A DNA stretch of 64,000 nucleotides from Stanieria cyanosphaera PCC 7437 (GCF_000317575.1 NC_019748.1:4918501-4982500); one strand, 5' to 3'; shown: positions 49,434 through 61,003, counted from the stretch's first letter. Notes: generated from the letters alone by a model not told the origin. Program-made: numbers and translations.

Positions 49434-49799
49434 TTAACTTTGAATTAATGCTCTAACTGTGCGCACCAACTCTTCTTGATCTACTGGTTTAGGTATATAG
49501 GCATCTGCGCCCTGTTTTTTGCCCCAAAATTTATCCATTTCAGTTCCTTTAGTTGAACACAAAATAATCGGGATTTTACTTGTATTGGTTTCTCCTTTAA
49601 GTTCTCGACAAATTTCAAAACCACTACGTCCGGGTAAAACAATATCTAAAACAATCAGATCTGGAAGAGCTTGTTGAATCTTTTCTAAGGCTTCTTCTCC
49701 ACTAGTAGCGATTAAAACAGAAATACCCATTTGTTCAAGACAACTGGTTAAAATAGCTCTTTCCGTAGCAGAATCATCAACGATTAGGGCGTGTCCCAT
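49434..49799 (-). CDS. CheY-like response regulator (PixH/PilH-like)
   Basis: A 121-residue single receiver. The ATG at 49799 follows GAGGTG and gives the usual N-terminus MGHALIVDDS; the upstream in-frame TTG is not used. Phospho-acceptor Asp in LIVLDIVLPGRSGFEIC, the conserved Ser/Thr region in IILCSTKGTEMD and KPV are present. A stand-alone receiver that competes for CheA phosphate or acts as the output. In PixH order. Confidence 0.94.
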   Translation of the reverse strand: MGHALIVDDSATERAILTSCLEQMGISVLIATSGEEALEKIQQALPDLIVLDIVLPGRSGFEICRELKGETNTSKIPIILCSTKGTEMDKFWGKKQGADAYIPKPVDQEELVRTVRALIQS

Positions 49800-49881
49800 T
49801 GCAATCACCTCAATCAGCAATTAATTAAGCGAATAGATATTATCTATAGTTCCCTGAAAGGAATTTAAAGTAACGTTTGAG

Positions 49882-51084
49882 CTAGACTTTTTGATTGAGA
49901 TATTTATCGATAACTCCCAAAACTAAATCTTTATCTACTGGTTTATTAAGAAAGTCAGTAGAACCAACCATTTTTGCTCTTACTCGGTCTATCAGTCCGT
50001 CATTACCAGTCAGAATGATAATTGGAGTAGTTTTAAAACAAGATAATTTGCGTAATTGAGTGCAGATTTCATAGCCATTCGTATTAGGCATAATCAAATC
50101 TAAAAAAATTACATCGGGTTTACGATTTAAAAGTACCGCGATCGCTCTCAAACCATTCGTTTCTGATAGAAACTGATAACCTGCTTCAGTAATCACTTTT
50201 TCCATCGTTTGGCAAATACTAGGGCTATCATCAATACAAGCAACTAAGGTGCGACGAGGAGTAACTAAATTAGATATTTTGTGGGCTAAAGGAGGAATGG
50301 AAACTGGTGGTGGAATATCATCAACCGAAACCAATTGTACTAATTCAGATTGCACATAAGGCAACAAAGAGCGAGTCACAGTGACAAGATCCCGCTTCAT
50401 GCGAACACTGAGATCCCGTAAAGTTTGCTGCCCGTCTAGTAGTTGAATCAGATTTTGATAAACTTGAGCAGAGGTTTTTTGTTTTAAAGCTTCTGGTTGA
50501 CGAATTATTGGTGCTAGATCAGGAGAGCGATCGCTTAGTTTGGCGTTTTGCCAAGCTTCCCAAAGCCGATAAGCTTCACTCATTAACTCTTCTGCATCAA
50601 TTAAGGTTAATCTCGTAGATAAAAGATTGTCTTTAATGATTTCAGCAGATATTTGTAATGCTTGATTGATATCAAATAAAATTTCCAGAACAGTGGCTTT
50701 AATTACATTATCAGCTTGTTCGCGAGTAACTTTATTTTGAGCAATCCATAAAGATAAAAGTTGATATTCCCAAGAAATTCTACTTTCTTCTAAAGATAAA
50801 CTATTTAATTCTGCTTGAATTTCAGATAAATGATTTAGCTTTTCAGGACAATAGGCAAATAAATGCCTTCTCCATCTTCTTACTGAGTGTTTACCCCCAG
50901 CAGCATACATAATACGACCAAGATAAAAGTAAACAATCCAAGTTGTACTTTGAGAATCACTAATTAATAGTTGACCGCTAAATTTAGCTCGTTTTAACGA
51001 TTCAAATAACTCGGTTTGTTTAGCTAGAGTAAATTGTTGAATCTGAATACGAGTATGACTAATTCCATCCTTGGCAGTCGTCAT
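49882..51084 (-). CDS. PatA/PixG-type regulator (PATAN + receiver)
   Basis: A 400-residue protein. N-terminal PATAN-type domain (about 1-230, with GQLLISDSQSTTWIVYFYLGRIMYAAGGKHSVRRWRRHL), a linker, then an intact receiver (about 277-398): CIDDSP, phospho-acceptor Asp in DVIFLDLIMPNTNGYEIC, Thr in ILTGNDG and Lys in FLNKPVD. AAAGGAAAC precedes the ATG. First gene of the pix-like cluster in transcription order and the PixG equivalent; PATAN domains link taxis regulators to type IV pilus machinery in several cyanobacteria. It is a close paralog of the product at 62610-63890. Confidence 0.94.
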   Translation of the reverse strand: MTTAKDGISHTRIQIQQFTLAKQTELFESLKRAKFSGQLLISDSQSTTWIVYFYLGRIMYAAGGKHSVRRWRRHLFAYCPEKLNHLSEIQAELNSLSLEESRISWEYQLLSLWIAQNKVTREQADNVIKATVLEILFDINQALQISAEIIKDNLLSTRLTLIDAEELMSEAYRLWEAWQNAKLSDRSPDLAPIIRQPEALKQKTSAQVYQNLIQLLDGQQTLRDLSVRMKRDLVTVTRSLLPYVQSELVQLVSVDDIPPPVSIPPLAHKISNLVTPRRTLVACIDDSPSICQTMEKVITEAGYQFLSETNGLRAIAVLLNRKPDVIFLDLIMPNTNGYEICTQLRKLSCFKTTPIIILTGNDGLIDRVRAKMVGSTDFLNKPVDKDLVLGVIDKYLNQKV

Positions 51085-51305
51085 TACTAGTTTCCTTTCC
51101 GATAAACAATTACAGGAAATTTTGCTCCTTTAGTTTTAGAGTTCCCGAAAACTATCTGAGAATCAACAATTTGCTAAATTAATAAATTTTAATAGATAAT
51201 CCAAGATATTTTAAAGAGTCAAATTAGTTTAAAAAATTGATTTTAAAAAAGCTTTATTAATTGTGTTTCAATAATTAATTATTAACCATGATTAATTGCT
51301 GTTAG

Positions 51306-51827
51306 TTAAATTAATTGGGAAGTTTCAAGAATAAAAATAGGAGGATGGTCTGGTAAATCAATAATTTGAGAACTAACACCTTGAATATTACCTTGAATTA
51401 GATAATTTTCTGGTAAAGCTTTAAAAGCTGATTGAGTCACATAGCGCATGATTGGTTGAGAATCAATTGGTAATCCAATTAAATCTTGTTTTTGACTATA
51501 CAAAATAATTAGATATCTTCTTTGTTGCAAATCTGATAAAGATAATTCTGACTCAGTTTTTTCTGAAAAAAGTTCTAGTTCTGGAGCGTTATTAAAAATT
51601 CTTTGACCAACATCAATTACTAATATTTCTTTATCTTCGTATTTCGTGATACTAATACCTGTTTTGTGAGGGTCACCATAAACTTCACCCAAAAGAACCA
51701 CTTTTTGAATTGTTAAAATTGGTAAAGCAAACCATTCCCGACGTAAGCGAAAAGTAATCATTTGTTGGGTAACTTCTTGTTGTTTGTTGGCAAAACGTCG
51801 AGAGCGTAGAGTAGAAAAAATAGCCAT
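51306..51827 (-). CDS. CheW-like protein (divergent)
   Basis: A 173-residue CheW-fold protein with basic start: QQMITFRLRREWFALPILTIQKVVLLGEVYGDPHKTGISITKYEDKEILVIDVGQRIF, LIGLPIDSQPIMRYVTQSAFKALPENYL, and FILETSQLI. It lacks the NWRGE-like signature and so is of the same divergent type as the one at 39413-39907. It ends the receptor-containing half of the second cluster. Its adaptor role is inferred from fold and context. Confidence 0.82.
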   Translation of the reverse strand: MAIFSTLRSRRFANKQQEVTQQMITFRLRREWFALPILTIQKVVLLGEVYGDPHKTGISITKYEDKEILVIDVGQRIFNNAPELELFSEKTESELSLSDLQQRRYLIILYSQKQDLIGLPIDSQPIMRYVTQSAFKALPENYLIQGNIQGVSSQIIDLPDHPPIFILETSQLI

Positions 51828-51853
51828 ATATAATTAAATTAAAAAACTAATTA

Positions 51854-54325
51854 TTAAACTTTAAAAGTACCAACAGATGCTTGTAACTGTTGAGCAATTT
51901 TAACCGTTTCTTCTAAAGAAGAAGACACATTATTAGAAGCACTAGAAGTACGTTGAGAAATCTCAGCAATTTTTTCCATTAGTTGAGTAACTGTTTGAGA
52001 AGTTTGAACTTGAGACACTGTAGCACTAGAAATTGATTGAAGTAATTCGTCAATTTGACGGGAAACTTGAACAATTTGCTCAAGACTTTGTTTCGTATTT
52101 TCTACTAAACGTGTTCCTTCAACTACCTGAGCAGTACCAATTTCCATTGCTGCTACTACTTCTGCGGTTTCTTCTTGAATGCTTTCAACAATTTCTTCAA
52201 TTTCTTTAGTAGCTTCAGCAGATTTAGTTGCTAGTTCCCCTACTTCTTCTGCTACCACTGCAAAACCTCTTCCTTCTTCTCCTGCACGAGAAGCTTCAAT
52301 TGAAGCATTGATCGCAAGCAGGTTGGTTTGCATGGCAATTTGGTTAATTAAAGAAACTACTTTAGAAATTTCTTGAGAAGATTCGCCTAATCTTTTGACT
52401 TTCTTGGCTGTAGCTGCGACAGTTTCTCTTAGCTGTAAAATACTTTGTACTGTTTGTTCAATCGCTTCTCCACCGATGGTAGCAGAAGTCGAAGCATCAC
52501 GGGAAACTTCAGCAGCTTGTTGGGCGCTATTGGCTACTACTTGAATCGAGCGAGTCATTTCTGCTACTGAATTGAGAGTTTCGTTAATTTGATGAGTTTG
52601 TTGAATTGTTTCTTCTGTTACTTGACGAATTGCATCTTCGTTAACGCTTACAGAAGTATTTACGTTATTAGTAGCTTCTTGTACCCGCGTAACAATATCT
52701 CGTAAACTTTCTATAATTGAGTTGAAAAAATCCGCAGCAATTCCGATCGCACCTTCAGTAATATTAGCTCTAACAGTTAAATTACCGTCAGATACGCCTT
52801 CAATGTCTGTTATAAATTGTAATAGTTCTTGTTGGAGAGCTTCATTTTGTTGTTTTTGGTTTTCTCTTTCCGTTTCGGCTTGTTGTTGTCTACTTTGTGC
52901 TAATAATTGTTCTTGTTCTCTACTATTTTCTAAATTAATGATCATTGCATTAATTTCCTGAGAGAGAATTCCTATTTCATCTTGTCGCTGAATATTATTT
53001 AATCGTAGACCTTGTTCTCCACTACTTACTCGTTGAACAAATTTAGCTAACCGTTGTAGAGAATCTGAAAAAGATTTGGTGATGGGAATTAAAATAATAG
53101 TGATTAGAAGTAAAATTGTACCTGCAACACCATAGCCTGTCAAAGCGATATTCATTAATCTTTGGTTAAGCTCAGTTTTTGGCTCTCCCACATAGGCTAT
53201 GCCAACGGGTTTAGCTTGTTGAGGGTTAAGTAGTTTTTGATGGTCGTATAGAGGACTGTAACCCGTAATATAATCAATCCCAATGATATTAGCAGCACCA
53301 AGAAAATCTTGTGTCTGATTTAAAACTCGATCCGCTACTTCCCGAGAAACTCTTGTTCCAATCGCTCTAGTTTGTTTATCTGTATAAGGAACATTAGTGG
53401 AGACGCGCCAATCTTGAGCAAAAATAGTAGCTGTAGAAACACCTGTATTTTGTTTGAGTCGGTCTACTAGCTCATAGTTACGATTTAATAAAGTACCAAC
53501 AATAGCCGTTCCGATTAACTGATTATTGACTTGAATTGGTTCTACTGCCAACATAACAAAGCCTGTTTTGCCTTGCTCAGTGTTATATGTTTCTTCAGGA
53601 AATGGTTTTTTAGCCTCTGGTAAACCTTCTATCTTTTGTTGGCGCAAACCAATATTTGCCTGTTCTGCTAGTCCTAATTGCTGTAATAATTTTTCTGGTA
53701 ATAATTCTAATCCTGATAAAGAACGTTTTTGATTAAGAGTTTGTTTGACGATTGGCAACTCGTCTAGTTTAATTCCTGTTGACGGAGAAACTGAACGAAA
53801 TTTTGTTATGAGGGATTTTTCTTCAGATGGTAAGGAGGAATAAGTAGAAAAATCTTCATCAATAATTTGAATATATTGAGCAACCGTTTTTCCTTGGGCA
53901 TCAGTAATTAAATAAAAACTTCGGTTAGGATCTAGTTCTTTAACGGAAGCAATAATTTGATTTAGTTTGTTTAATTCGGTAGTTTGTTTTTCAATCTGAT
54001 TAAGATTAATCTCACTTTGTTCTACTGTTTTATCTAAAATAATTGCGTTTTTAGCGATGTTATTTTGTTCTACTGAGATGGTTTGGTTTAAAAATTTTAA
54101 TTCTAACTGTAAAACTTTTTCTAAATCCTGAACAGCAAGTTTTTGTGCATTCCAGATGTTAATTTGAGTTATGCTAATAATTGGTAGAGTAATACTACCG
54201 ATTAACATTAAAATTAATTTATTACTAAACTTTAAATTATTCCATCTTTGAACTAAATTATTAAATAAAAAACTAAATTTGGGTTGCTCAGATAAAGATA
54301 AAAAATTGTTGTGTTGGTTAACCAT
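51854..54325 (-). CDS. Methyl-accepting chemotaxis protein with large Cache-type sensor
   Basis: An 823-residue receptor. TM1 (about 35-57), a very long periplasmic region (about 58-385) with Cache-like strands ([62 protein letters not shown]), TM2 (about 393-418), HAMP, a coiled-coil/second HAMP region and an MCP hairpin [40 protein letters not shown]. Ligand unknown; Cache domains sense small organic molecules. It lies between two CheW genes. No GAF domain. Confidence 0.95.
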   Translation of the reverse strand: MVNQHNNFLSLSEQPKFSFLFNNLVQRWNNLKFSNKLILMLIGSITLPIISITQINIWNAQKLAVQDLEKVLQLELKFLNQTISVEQNNIAKNAIILDKTVEQSEINLNQIEKQTTELNKLNQIIASVKELDPNRSFYLITDAQGKTVAQYIQIIDEDFSTYSSLPSEEKSLITKFRSVSPSTGIKLDELPIVKQTLNQKRSLSGLELLPEKLLQQLGLAEQANIGLRQQKIEGLPEAKKPFPEETYNTEQGKTGFVMLAVEPIQVNNQLIGTAIVGTLLNRNYELVDRLKQNTGVSTATIFAQDWRVSTNVPYTDKQTRAIGTRVSREVADRVLNQTQDFLGAANIIGIDYITGYSPLYDHQKLLNPQQAKPVGIAYVGEPKTELNQRLMNIALTGYGVAGTILLLITIILIPITKSFSDSLQRLAKFVQRVSSGEQGLRLNNIQRQDEIGILSQEINAMIINLENSREQEQLLAQSRQQQAETERENQKQQNEALQQELLQFITDIEGVSDGNLTVRANITEGAIGIAADFFNSIIESLRDIVTRVQEATNNVNTSVSVNEDAIRQVTEETIQQTHQINETLNSVAEMTRSIQVVANSAQQAAEVSRDASTSATIGGEAIEQTVQSILQLRETVAATAKKVKRLGESSQEISKVVSLINQIAMQTNLLAINASIEASRAGEEGRGFAVVAEEVGELATKSAEATKEIEEIVESIQEETAEVVAAMEIGTAQVVEGTRLVENTKQSLEQIVQVSRQIDELLQSISSATVSQVQTSQTVTQLMEKIAEISQRTSSASNNVSSSLEETVKIAQQLQASVGTFKV

Positions 54326-54364
54326 AATAATAAATTTAAATTAAACTAAAAAGTAAGTCATTAG

Positions 54365-54853
54365 TTAGTTTTGATGTAAGATTGGAGAATTTACAATTGC
54401 TTCGGCATCAAGTACTAATACAATTTCGTTTTGCTGCAAAGAACAACCTTGAAGATAAGGGATTAAACCAGGAGAAACATTGCCAATAGGAGATTGAATT
54501 TCTTCAATTGTTAAACGCATTACTCCTTTAATATCTTTGACAATTAATCCTAGAGATACATTAGCTGCCTGGATAATTGCCAGATGATATTGTTGTAAAT
54601 TTCGCTCAATTGCTGGCATTTCAAGCATTTGTGGTAAATCAACTACCCAAAACACTCGGCTACGTTGATTGAGCAAACCAACAACGCAATCAGGCATATT
54701 AGGTATAGCTGTAATCCTCCGAGTAGATACCATTAGTACTTCTTGAGCATTTTTCATTGGTAAAACTGCGTTAAGATCTCGTGTTAATTGGAGACGCAAA
54801 TAAGGTTGTGGAATTGATTCTGATAATGATTCTGTTAAGTTAAAAGTCTGCAT
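54365..54853 (-). CDS. CheW-like adaptor
   Basis: A 162-residue CheW protein: LRLQLTRDLNAVLPMKNAQEVLMV, ITAIPNMPDCVVGLLNQRSRVFWVVDL, SLGLIVKDIKGVMRL and LDAEAIVNS. Here the usual NWRGE is replaced by NQRSR. It is 17 bases downstream of the CheA gene on the same strand and therefore coupled to it. Confidence 0.92.
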   Translation of the reverse strand: MQTFNLTESLSESIPQPYLRLQLTRDLNAVLPMKNAQEVLMVSTRRITAIPNMPDCVVGLLNQRSRVFWVVDLPQMLEMPAIERNLQQYHLAIIQAANVSLGLIVKDIKGVMRLTIEEIQSPIGNVSPGLIPYLQGCSLQQNEIVLVLDAEAIVNSPILHQN

Positions 54854-54869
54854 TGTTATTTATGGTTGA

Positions 54870-57800
54870 TTAAACCCTTGTTATTTCTTCTAGAGTTTTA
54901 AGTAATTCTTGTTCTTTAAAAGGTTTACTAAAATAGGATTTTGCTCCTAAACTCATTGCCAATTTTCGATGTTTGTCCCCGCTACGAGAAGTCAACATGA
55001 TAATGGGAAGATGCTTGTGATTAGGCTCAGATTTAATTCGACTTAGGAAACCAAAACCATCAAGACGAGGCATTTCAATATCAGAAATTACTGCATCTAT
55101 TTTGGCTCCCGTTTTAAGTTTTTCTAGTGCATCTTGTCCGTCTTTAGCTTGTTCAACCCGATAATTAGCTTTTTCTAGAGTCATTGCCAAGAAGCGACGA
55201 ACATTAATCGAATCATCAACTACCATAATTGTCTTTTTCCTAGAAGCGGTAGTTGAAGGTATTTCTTCTGGAAAATTGCCAGCAGAATGAGATGAAAGTA
55301 AAGACTTTCCTTGAACATGGCGGTCGTTATCAATCCAACCAATAAGAGCGATCGCGTCAATCAGAGGCACAACTCGACCATTTCCCAAAATAGTACAACC
55401 AGTAAAACCTCGCGGTAAAGGAATATTTCCTTCCACCTGACGAATGGTAACTTCTTGTTCTTGCCAATAACGGTCAACCAAAATACCTACTAAATCGTTA
55501 CCTTGAGCAATCATTAAAATTGTCGGTTCATCAATAGCAGGAAGATCATCAACCTCGTTATTAGCTGAGTAACCAGAAGAAGAAAGATTAAGCCATTGAT
55601 GTAAACGAATTAAACGCACAATAAATCCGTCCCAATTAAGCACTTCTTGTCCAGCAGCTTGTAGCACCATTTCGGGTTGGAGTACAATCATTTCTTCGAC
55701 TACGTTGGTAGGCAAAGCTAACAACATTCCGTTACTTTCAACTAATAAAACCCGCACTACAGAGAGGGTAAAAGGTACAGTAATAGTAAAGGTTGTACCA
55801 ACCCCAAAACTAGTATTGACGTTGATTTTGCCATTAACTTGTTCGAGATTGGTTCGGACTACATCCATCCCTACTCCTCGACCAGAAAGATCTGTTATTT
55901 GCTCGGCTGTACTAAATCCAGGCTCAAAAATAAGCTCTAATAAATCTTCTGGTTTAGCTCTAGTCAAATCTTCTGGACTAACTCCGATGGAAATAGCTTT
56001 GGTTTTAATTTTTTCGAGATCGATTCCTTGTCCATCATCACTAATACTAATAACAGTTTGATTACCTCGATGGCTAGCACTAATAGTAATTACTCCTCGT
56101 TCAGATTTATTGTTAGCGCGACGTTTGGCTGGTTCTTCAATGCCATGATCGAAAGCATTACGAAATAGATGTAACAGAGGATCGTTAAGAGCTTCGAGGA
56201 TTGAACGGTCAATTAAAGTAGAAGCACCACGTATTTTGAGTTCTACTTTTTTGCCATACTGCATTTCCATATCGCGTAAAGCGCGAGGAAATCGTCCTAA
56301 CAAGTCGGCAATAGGTCGCATCCTAACTTGATTGATTGCGCCTTGCATTTGTTTAGTAGTACGGTTGAGGTCGCGGGCATTCTTTTGAGTTTCTTCTAGA
56401 CTAATTTCAAGGTCTTTGGTTACCTCTTGAATTTGAACTACAGTTTCCATCACTTCTTGGGATAAAAGATGGATATCGCTGTAGCTATCCATTTCAAGGC
56501 TATCAAAGTCTTGTCGTTGAAGAGGATTGATAGTAATAGTTGAAGAGTTGGATAAATTAGTGTTGACAATATTGGTGGCAAACAAATCAATAGCAGAATT
56601 TTTGACAATTTGAGTCATCACCGCTTCGGTAGCGACTTTATCGTAGGCAATTCTTAATTTAAAGTTCGATTGTTCGAGATTTTTAATTCTTTGGGTAAGT
56701 AAGAGGATTAGATGACGTAAACTTTTGAGTCTTAAATCTAAACCATTTCTTTCGATAATAACTTCCCCAAACAGATCGCTTAACTGTTCTAGTTGTTTAA
56801 CCGAAACCCGAATAGTTTGATCGCTGACACTTTCTTGGGGTTGAATTTCTGGCGAGGATGAGGATGAAACAAAATTATTTTGAACTGGTATTGATTCTTC
56901 CGAAGGTCGAGAAACAAATTTGGTGGTAGATTGAAGGGTAGCTGGTGAAAAAGATTCGAGTGGTTCGTCGGGAGTTAGATCATCTAAAGAAGAAAATAGC
57001 TCTAACGCCTCTTGTTCTAAATTATTAGTATTTAATAAAGAATGAATAAAAGTAGAATTAGGTAATTCTTCGCCAAAAAATTCAGACTCAGTTAGGTTAA
57101 AACTATCTGTATCTACTGTCGAAAATTCAAAATTACTCAATGAATTGAGTTCTAATCGATTAGGCAAAACTTCTATTTGACCAATTAAAACTAATGCTTG
57201 CGATCGCCTCCATTCTTGCAGAGCAATTTGAGCAATTTCTAATAACTGTTCTGGATTAGCTTCAATCTGATCAATGACTGATTGACACAGTTCCCCAAAA
57301 GCTGGCAAATCAAGTATTTCGCTTAAACCTTGAAGTTCTTGAGCAGCTAAAAGTAATTCTTCTAATAAGTTAGTTGTAGCTGGAGATTCAAAACTGTTTT
57401 CTAATTTTTGCAAAAGTTCTTCTACTTCTGTCTCAAAGATGAGAGTACTCATATCTTCTCCCATTTCAGCAGAGAGGAGAGCAGCAGCATCTTCTGGTTG
57501 AGGATCGCCTAAACGTTGATGTAACTGTTCAAAAATCGGATTAACTGTTTGTTCTAGCCAATGTTGCTCAGGATTTTGTTGCTTACGATTAACGGCAATT
57601 ATTTGACGAAGAAAATCAACAGTAGATAATAATAAGCTTTCTAAGTTGCTGTCGACTACTTCTTTTTTTCCGACTTTGAGTATTTTAAAAAAGTCTTCAA
57701 GGCGATGTGCTAAATGACTCAACTGTTGGAAGCCCATCATTGCTGCACCACCTTTAATGGAATGGGCTGCTCGTAAAACCCCATCCATTGTCTGGGAATT

Positions 57801-57908
57801 AACCTTTCCCGCAGCTAATCCCAATAATCCCGACTCCATTGTGTCTAAATATTCTTGTGCTTCTTCGAGAAATTGAAGTCGTACCTGAAGTTCTTTATCG
57901 TCTGACAT
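54870..57908 (-). CDS. Hybrid CheA with C-terminal receiver (Pil/Hmp-type)
   Basis: A 1012-residue kinase: N-terminal Hpt (AAHSIKGGA, His49), dimerisation region with VSVKQLEQLSDLFGEVIIERNGLDLR, HATPase (LLHLFRNAFDHGIEEPAK, DDGQGIDLEKI, SGRGVGMDVVRTN), a CheW-like domain (about 715-860) and one receiver (about 890-1010: MVVDDSINVRR, DAVISDIEMPRLDG, KPFKEQELL). Like CheA proteins of the hmp/pil systems of Nostoc and Synechocystis, it has one receiver rather than the two of the PixL-like kinase here. Linked to a Cache receptor upstream. Confidence 0.96.
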   Translation of the reverse strand: MSDDKELQVRLQFLEEAQEYLDTMESGLLGLAAGKVNSQTMDGVLRAAHSIKGGAAMMGFQQLSHLAHRLEDFFKILKVGKKEVVDSNLESLLLSTVDFLRQIIAVNRKQQNPEQHWLEQTVNPIFEQLHQRLGDPQPEDAAALLSAEMGEDMSTLIFETEVEELLQKLENSFESPATTNLLEELLLAAQELQGLSEILDLPAFGELCQSVIDQIEANPEQLLEIAQIALQEWRRSQALVLIGQIEVLPNRLELNSLSNFEFSTVDTDSFNLTESEFFGEELPNSTFIHSLLNTNNLEQEALELFSSLDDLTPDEPLESFSPATLQSTTKFVSRPSEESIPVQNNFVSSSSSPEIQPQESVSDQTIRVSVKQLEQLSDLFGEVIIERNGLDLRLKSLRHLILLLTQRIKNLEQSNFKLRIAYDKVATEAVMTQIVKNSAIDLFATNIVNTNLSNSSTITINPLQRQDFDSLEMDSYSDIHLLSQEVMETVVQIQEVTKDLEISLEETQKNARDLNRTTKQMQGAINQVRMRPIADLLGRFPRALRDMEMQYGKKVELKIRGASTLIDRSILEALNDPLLHLFRNAFDHGIEEPAKRRANNKSERGVITISASHRGNQTVISISDDGQGIDLEKIKTKAISIGVSPEDLTRAKPEDLLELIFEPGFSTAEQITDLSGRGVGMDVVRTNLEQVNGKINVNTSFGVGTTFTITVPFTLSVVRVLLVESNGMLLALPTNVVEEMIVLQPEMVLQAAGQEVLNWDGFIVRLIRLHQWLNLSSSGYSANNEVDDLPAIDEPTILMIAQGNDLVGILVDRYWQEQEVTIRQVEGNIPLPRGFTGCTILGNGRVVPLIDAIALIGWIDNDRHVQGKSLLSSHSAGNFPEEIPSTTASRKKTIMVVDDSINVRRFLAMTLEKANYRVEQAKDGQDALEKLKTGAKIDAVISDIEMPRLDGFGFLSRIKSEPNHKHLPIIMLTSRSGDKHRKLAMSLGAKSYFSKPFKEQELLKTLEEITRV

Positions 57909-57964
57909 ATCTACCCTGTCGTTAATTAAGCTAAGGTTTAGTCCACTTTCTAGCTACTAGAACT

Positions 57965-60403
57965 TCATTCATCGTTTCCAGTCTTGAATGTATTTACAGA
58001 CGCTTGTAGTTGTCTAGCGATCGCTACTGTGTTTTCTAGAGAAGAAGAAACTTGTCGAGAGGCTGTAGAAGTATGATCTGATACCCGAGCTACCTGTTCC
58101 ATTAATTGGGCGACAGTTTGCGAAGTTTCAGCTTGAGAAACAGTAGCACTAGAAATCGATTGCACTAATTCGTCAATTTGTCGAGATATTTGAACAATCT
58201 GTTCTAAACTTTGTTTAGTATCTTCCGCTAAACGAGTACCTTCGACTACCTGAGTAGTACCAATTGCCATCGCTTCAACTACTTGCGCAGTTTCTTTTTG
58301 AATTTTGGCGAGAATTTTTTCTACCTCTTTGGTTGCTTGGGCAGACTGAGTAGCTAATTCTCCGACTTCTTCAGCAACTACAGCAAAACCTTTTCCTTCT
58401 GCGCCTGCTCTAGCTGCTTCAATACTGGCATTAATCGCAAGAAGGTTGGTTTGCATAGCAATTTGATTGATTAAAGAAATAACCCGTGAAATCTGTTGAG
58501 AAGCATCTCCTAAGCTTTTAACTTTTTCGGCTGTTTCGTCAATGGTTTGGCGCAGTTGTAAAATACTGCTAACAGTGCGTTCCATACTTGCCCCACCTGT
58601 TTCTGCCTTGGTTGCAGCAAGTTGAGTAACTTGTGCTGCCGTTTGGGCATTGTCTGCTACTTGTTGAATTGAACGAGTCATTTGTTCGACAGACATTAAG
58701 GTTTTACCAATCTTTTCTGTTTGTTGAAGGGCTTCTTCAGCAAGTAGCTCAATTGCACCTTGATCTTTACCAATCGAAGTATTCACTTTTGTCGCAGCTT
58801 GTTTAACTTGACTAACTACTTCTCGTAAACTTTCAATAATGGCATTAAAAAAGTCTGCAACGATACCTATTTCTCCTTCATTAATCCGAGAACGAACAGT
58901 TAAATCGCCACTAGCTGCACCATCTACATCTCCCAACAATTCTAATAGTTCTTGTTGTAAATTTTCATTTTTTTCTTGCTGTTGATGAGCAAATAATTCT
59001 GCTTGTTGGCGAGCTTGTTCTAATTCTTGAAGAGATTCATTTTGTTGTGAGAGTAACTGTTTTACTTGAGTAACTAAGTTGTTAAAACTAAATGCTAAAG
59101 TTCTCGTTTCAATTGTACCTTGAGGCTCGGCAATAATATTCAAGTCTCCTGCTGCTACTTGTTCTGCTTTATCGACTAAATCTTTAATTGGAGAAGCAAT
59201 TTGACGGGCAAGCAGAATAATGATCACAGTTGTACCTAACAACAAAAGCATAGCGATTAAAAGAAAAACTCCAATTATTTCGTTCCCAGCACTTACTATT
59301 TCTTCATTATTTATTGAAACAATCCCAACTAAATTACTATTAGGAATAGGTAGTAATTGATAAACTTGCTCTTGATAAAGAAAAGAAATAATAAAAAAAT
59401 TTTTTTCCTTGGCTTGACCAAATTCTTTGATTGATAATTTTTGTAGCTTACTACGATTTGGTAATTGATTAATAATTTCTGTACTACTTAAATTTTTTCT
59501 AGTTCCATCTTTTATAAAAGTTGCAACTGTAGCAATTTCTTCACCACCAATTAAGTTTGGTTGTTGTTGCTCTGTTGTGGCACTTTTACTAATAGTTTTA
59601 ATTACTTTTTGGGTACTAGTATCTATAATTTGAATTTGCTCTGTATTATTAAGACCAATATATTTTAAATAAGCCTCGATTTGATTAAAAGCTTGGAATG
59701 GTAAAACTGCTTTAATTACTCCTAAAAATTTTCCTGATTTTGGTTCACGAATACTATGAACTAAAGGAAAACTAAAACTATTAGCCGATTCGTCAAAGCT
59801 TGATTCACCTATAAATTTATTTTGGGAATTAGCTAACTGCCACCAACTTTCGTCTCTTTGAACAAAATCAGAAGTGGATTTACTATAAGCAACATTAAAA
59901 CCATTTTTTTCCGTAATAAAAATTTCACCAAAGCCATTATTTTTTGCCGTGCTTTTTAAGTAATCATTAAAAATTTGATTGGTTTGCAGTAACTTAGTAG
60001 CAGCAAAACGTTCTTCTAGTTCTTTAATGTTCAGTTGGAATAAATTATCTATTCTTATTTTTTCTTCCGCAGCCAAAACTGAACTAATTACATAAGGATT
60101 TTCTGCGATCGCGTTTAAACTATTTAATGCATTAGTTAATAATTCATCGGTCATTTGACTGGTTAACAAAGAATGTTCTATCAACTGCTGATTAATCCTT
60201 TCTTCGGCAGATTGATGAATTATTTGATAAGCAATACTACTAACAATTATTAAAGGCAGTAAAGCTACGGTAATTACTGTTCTAAGTAAATAAAAACTAA
60301 GATTACTTTCAGATTGAGTTACAATTTTAAATAAATCAAGATTTTTAGTAAAATTAGTTTGTTTGTGTTTTTTTTGATTGGGCTGAGAATTATTCTGAGT
60401 CAT
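57965..60403 (-). CDS. Methyl-accepting chemotaxis protein with dCache sensor
   Basis: An 812-residue receptor. TM1 (about 37-60), a double-Cache-like periplasmic domain (about 61-370: [63 protein letters not shown]), TM2 (about 377-400), HAMP, helical linker and MCP hairpin ([38 protein letters not shown]). The WW and RDE residues are typical of dCache_1 ligand domains binding amino acids or similar. Directly upstream of the CheA gene; with it forms the core of the second system. Confidence 0.95.
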   Translation of the reverse strand: MTQNNSQPNQKKHKQTNFTKNLDLFKIVTQSESNLSFYLLRTVITVALLPLIIVSSIAYQIIHQSAEERINQQLIEHSLLTSQMTDELLTNALNSLNAIAENPYVISSVLAAEEKIRIDNLFQLNIKELEERFAATKLLQTNQIFNDYLKSTAKNNGFGEIFITEKNGFNVAYSKSTSDFVQRDESWWQLANSQNKFIGESSFDESANSFSFPLVHSIREPKSGKFLGVIKAVLPFQAFNQIEAYLKYIGLNNTEQIQIIDTSTQKVIKTISKSATTEQQQPNLIGGEEIATVATFIKDGTRKNLSSTEIINQLPNRSKLQKLSIKEFGQAKEKNFFIISFLYQEQVYQLLPIPNSNLVGIVSINNEEIVSAGNEIIGVFLLIAMLLLLGTTVIIILLARQIASPIKDLVDKAEQVAAGDLNIIAEPQGTIETRTLAFSFNNLVTQVKQLLSQQNESLQELEQARQQAELFAHQQQEKNENLQQELLELLGDVDGAASGDLTVRSRINEGEIGIVADFFNAIIESLREVVSQVKQAATKVNTSIGKDQGAIELLAEEALQQTEKIGKTLMSVEQMTRSIQQVADNAQTAAQVTQLAATKAETGGASMERTVSSILQLRQTIDETAEKVKSLGDASQQISRVISLINQIAMQTNLLAINASIEAARAGAEGKGFAVVAEEVGELATQSAQATKEVEKILAKIQKETAQVVEAMAIGTTQVVEGTRLAEDTKQSLEQIVQISRQIDELVQSISSATVSQAETSQTVAQLMEQVARVSDHTSTASRQVSSSLENTVAIARQLQASVNTFKTGNDE

Positions 60404-60593
60404 AAATTAATACAAAACAACTCGATAATTACTAAAATTTTCAAGGTTAATTTTGAAAGTTAAAACAAGAACGCATTGAAAATAATTTAATAACAACTAA
60501 CTTCTCCATCTCAACAAATAAAAAAATAAAAATTCTAAATATAATGCGTTAATTTTTTTTTAACGCAGCACATTTCAAATATAATTTACTTAA

Positions 60594-60956
60594 TTAGATA
60601 TTAATTGATTGAATAGCTTCCATAATTTCTGTTTCAGTAAAAGGTTTAGTTAAATAAATATCGGCCCCTTGTTTCATTCCCCATAAGCGATCAATATCCT
60701 GATTTTTAGAAGTACAAACTACAATACGTAAATTTTGAGTAGTAGGATTTTTTTTCAGACTGCGACAAAGCTCGAAACCATTCATCTCTGGCATGACTAC
60801 ATCAGTAATAACCAAATCGGGATTATGTGCTAAAGCTTTTTCCATAGCCTCTTTGCCATTATTAGCTTCAATAACCTGATAGCCAGCTTTACGTAAATAT
60901 CCACAAATTAATTCTCTAGTAGAAGGGGTATCATCAACAACTAAAACAGTACTCAT
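60594..60956 (-). CDS. CheY-like response regulator (PilH/HmpB-like)
   Basis: A 120-residue receiver when started at the ATG before STVLVVDD (60956); a longer in-frame ATG at 60974 is possible but its extra residues do not look conserved. Phospho-acceptor Asp in LVITDVVMPEMNGFELC and Lys in LTKPF are intact; the Thr position is in VVCTSKN. Usually a companion of PatA/HmpA. Unlike the classical order, the next gene is a receptor rather than a CheW. Confidence 0.93.
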   Translation of the reverse strand: MSTVLVVDDTPSTRELICGYLRKAGYQVIEANNGKEAMEKALAHNPDLVITDVVMPEMNGFELCRSLKKNPTTQNLRIVVCTSKNQDIDRLWGMKQGADIYLTKPFTETEIMEAIQSINI

Positions 60957-61003
60957 TTTTTGTATAAACTCCATAAAAACTATTAGAATAGAAATGACTT
61001 TTT

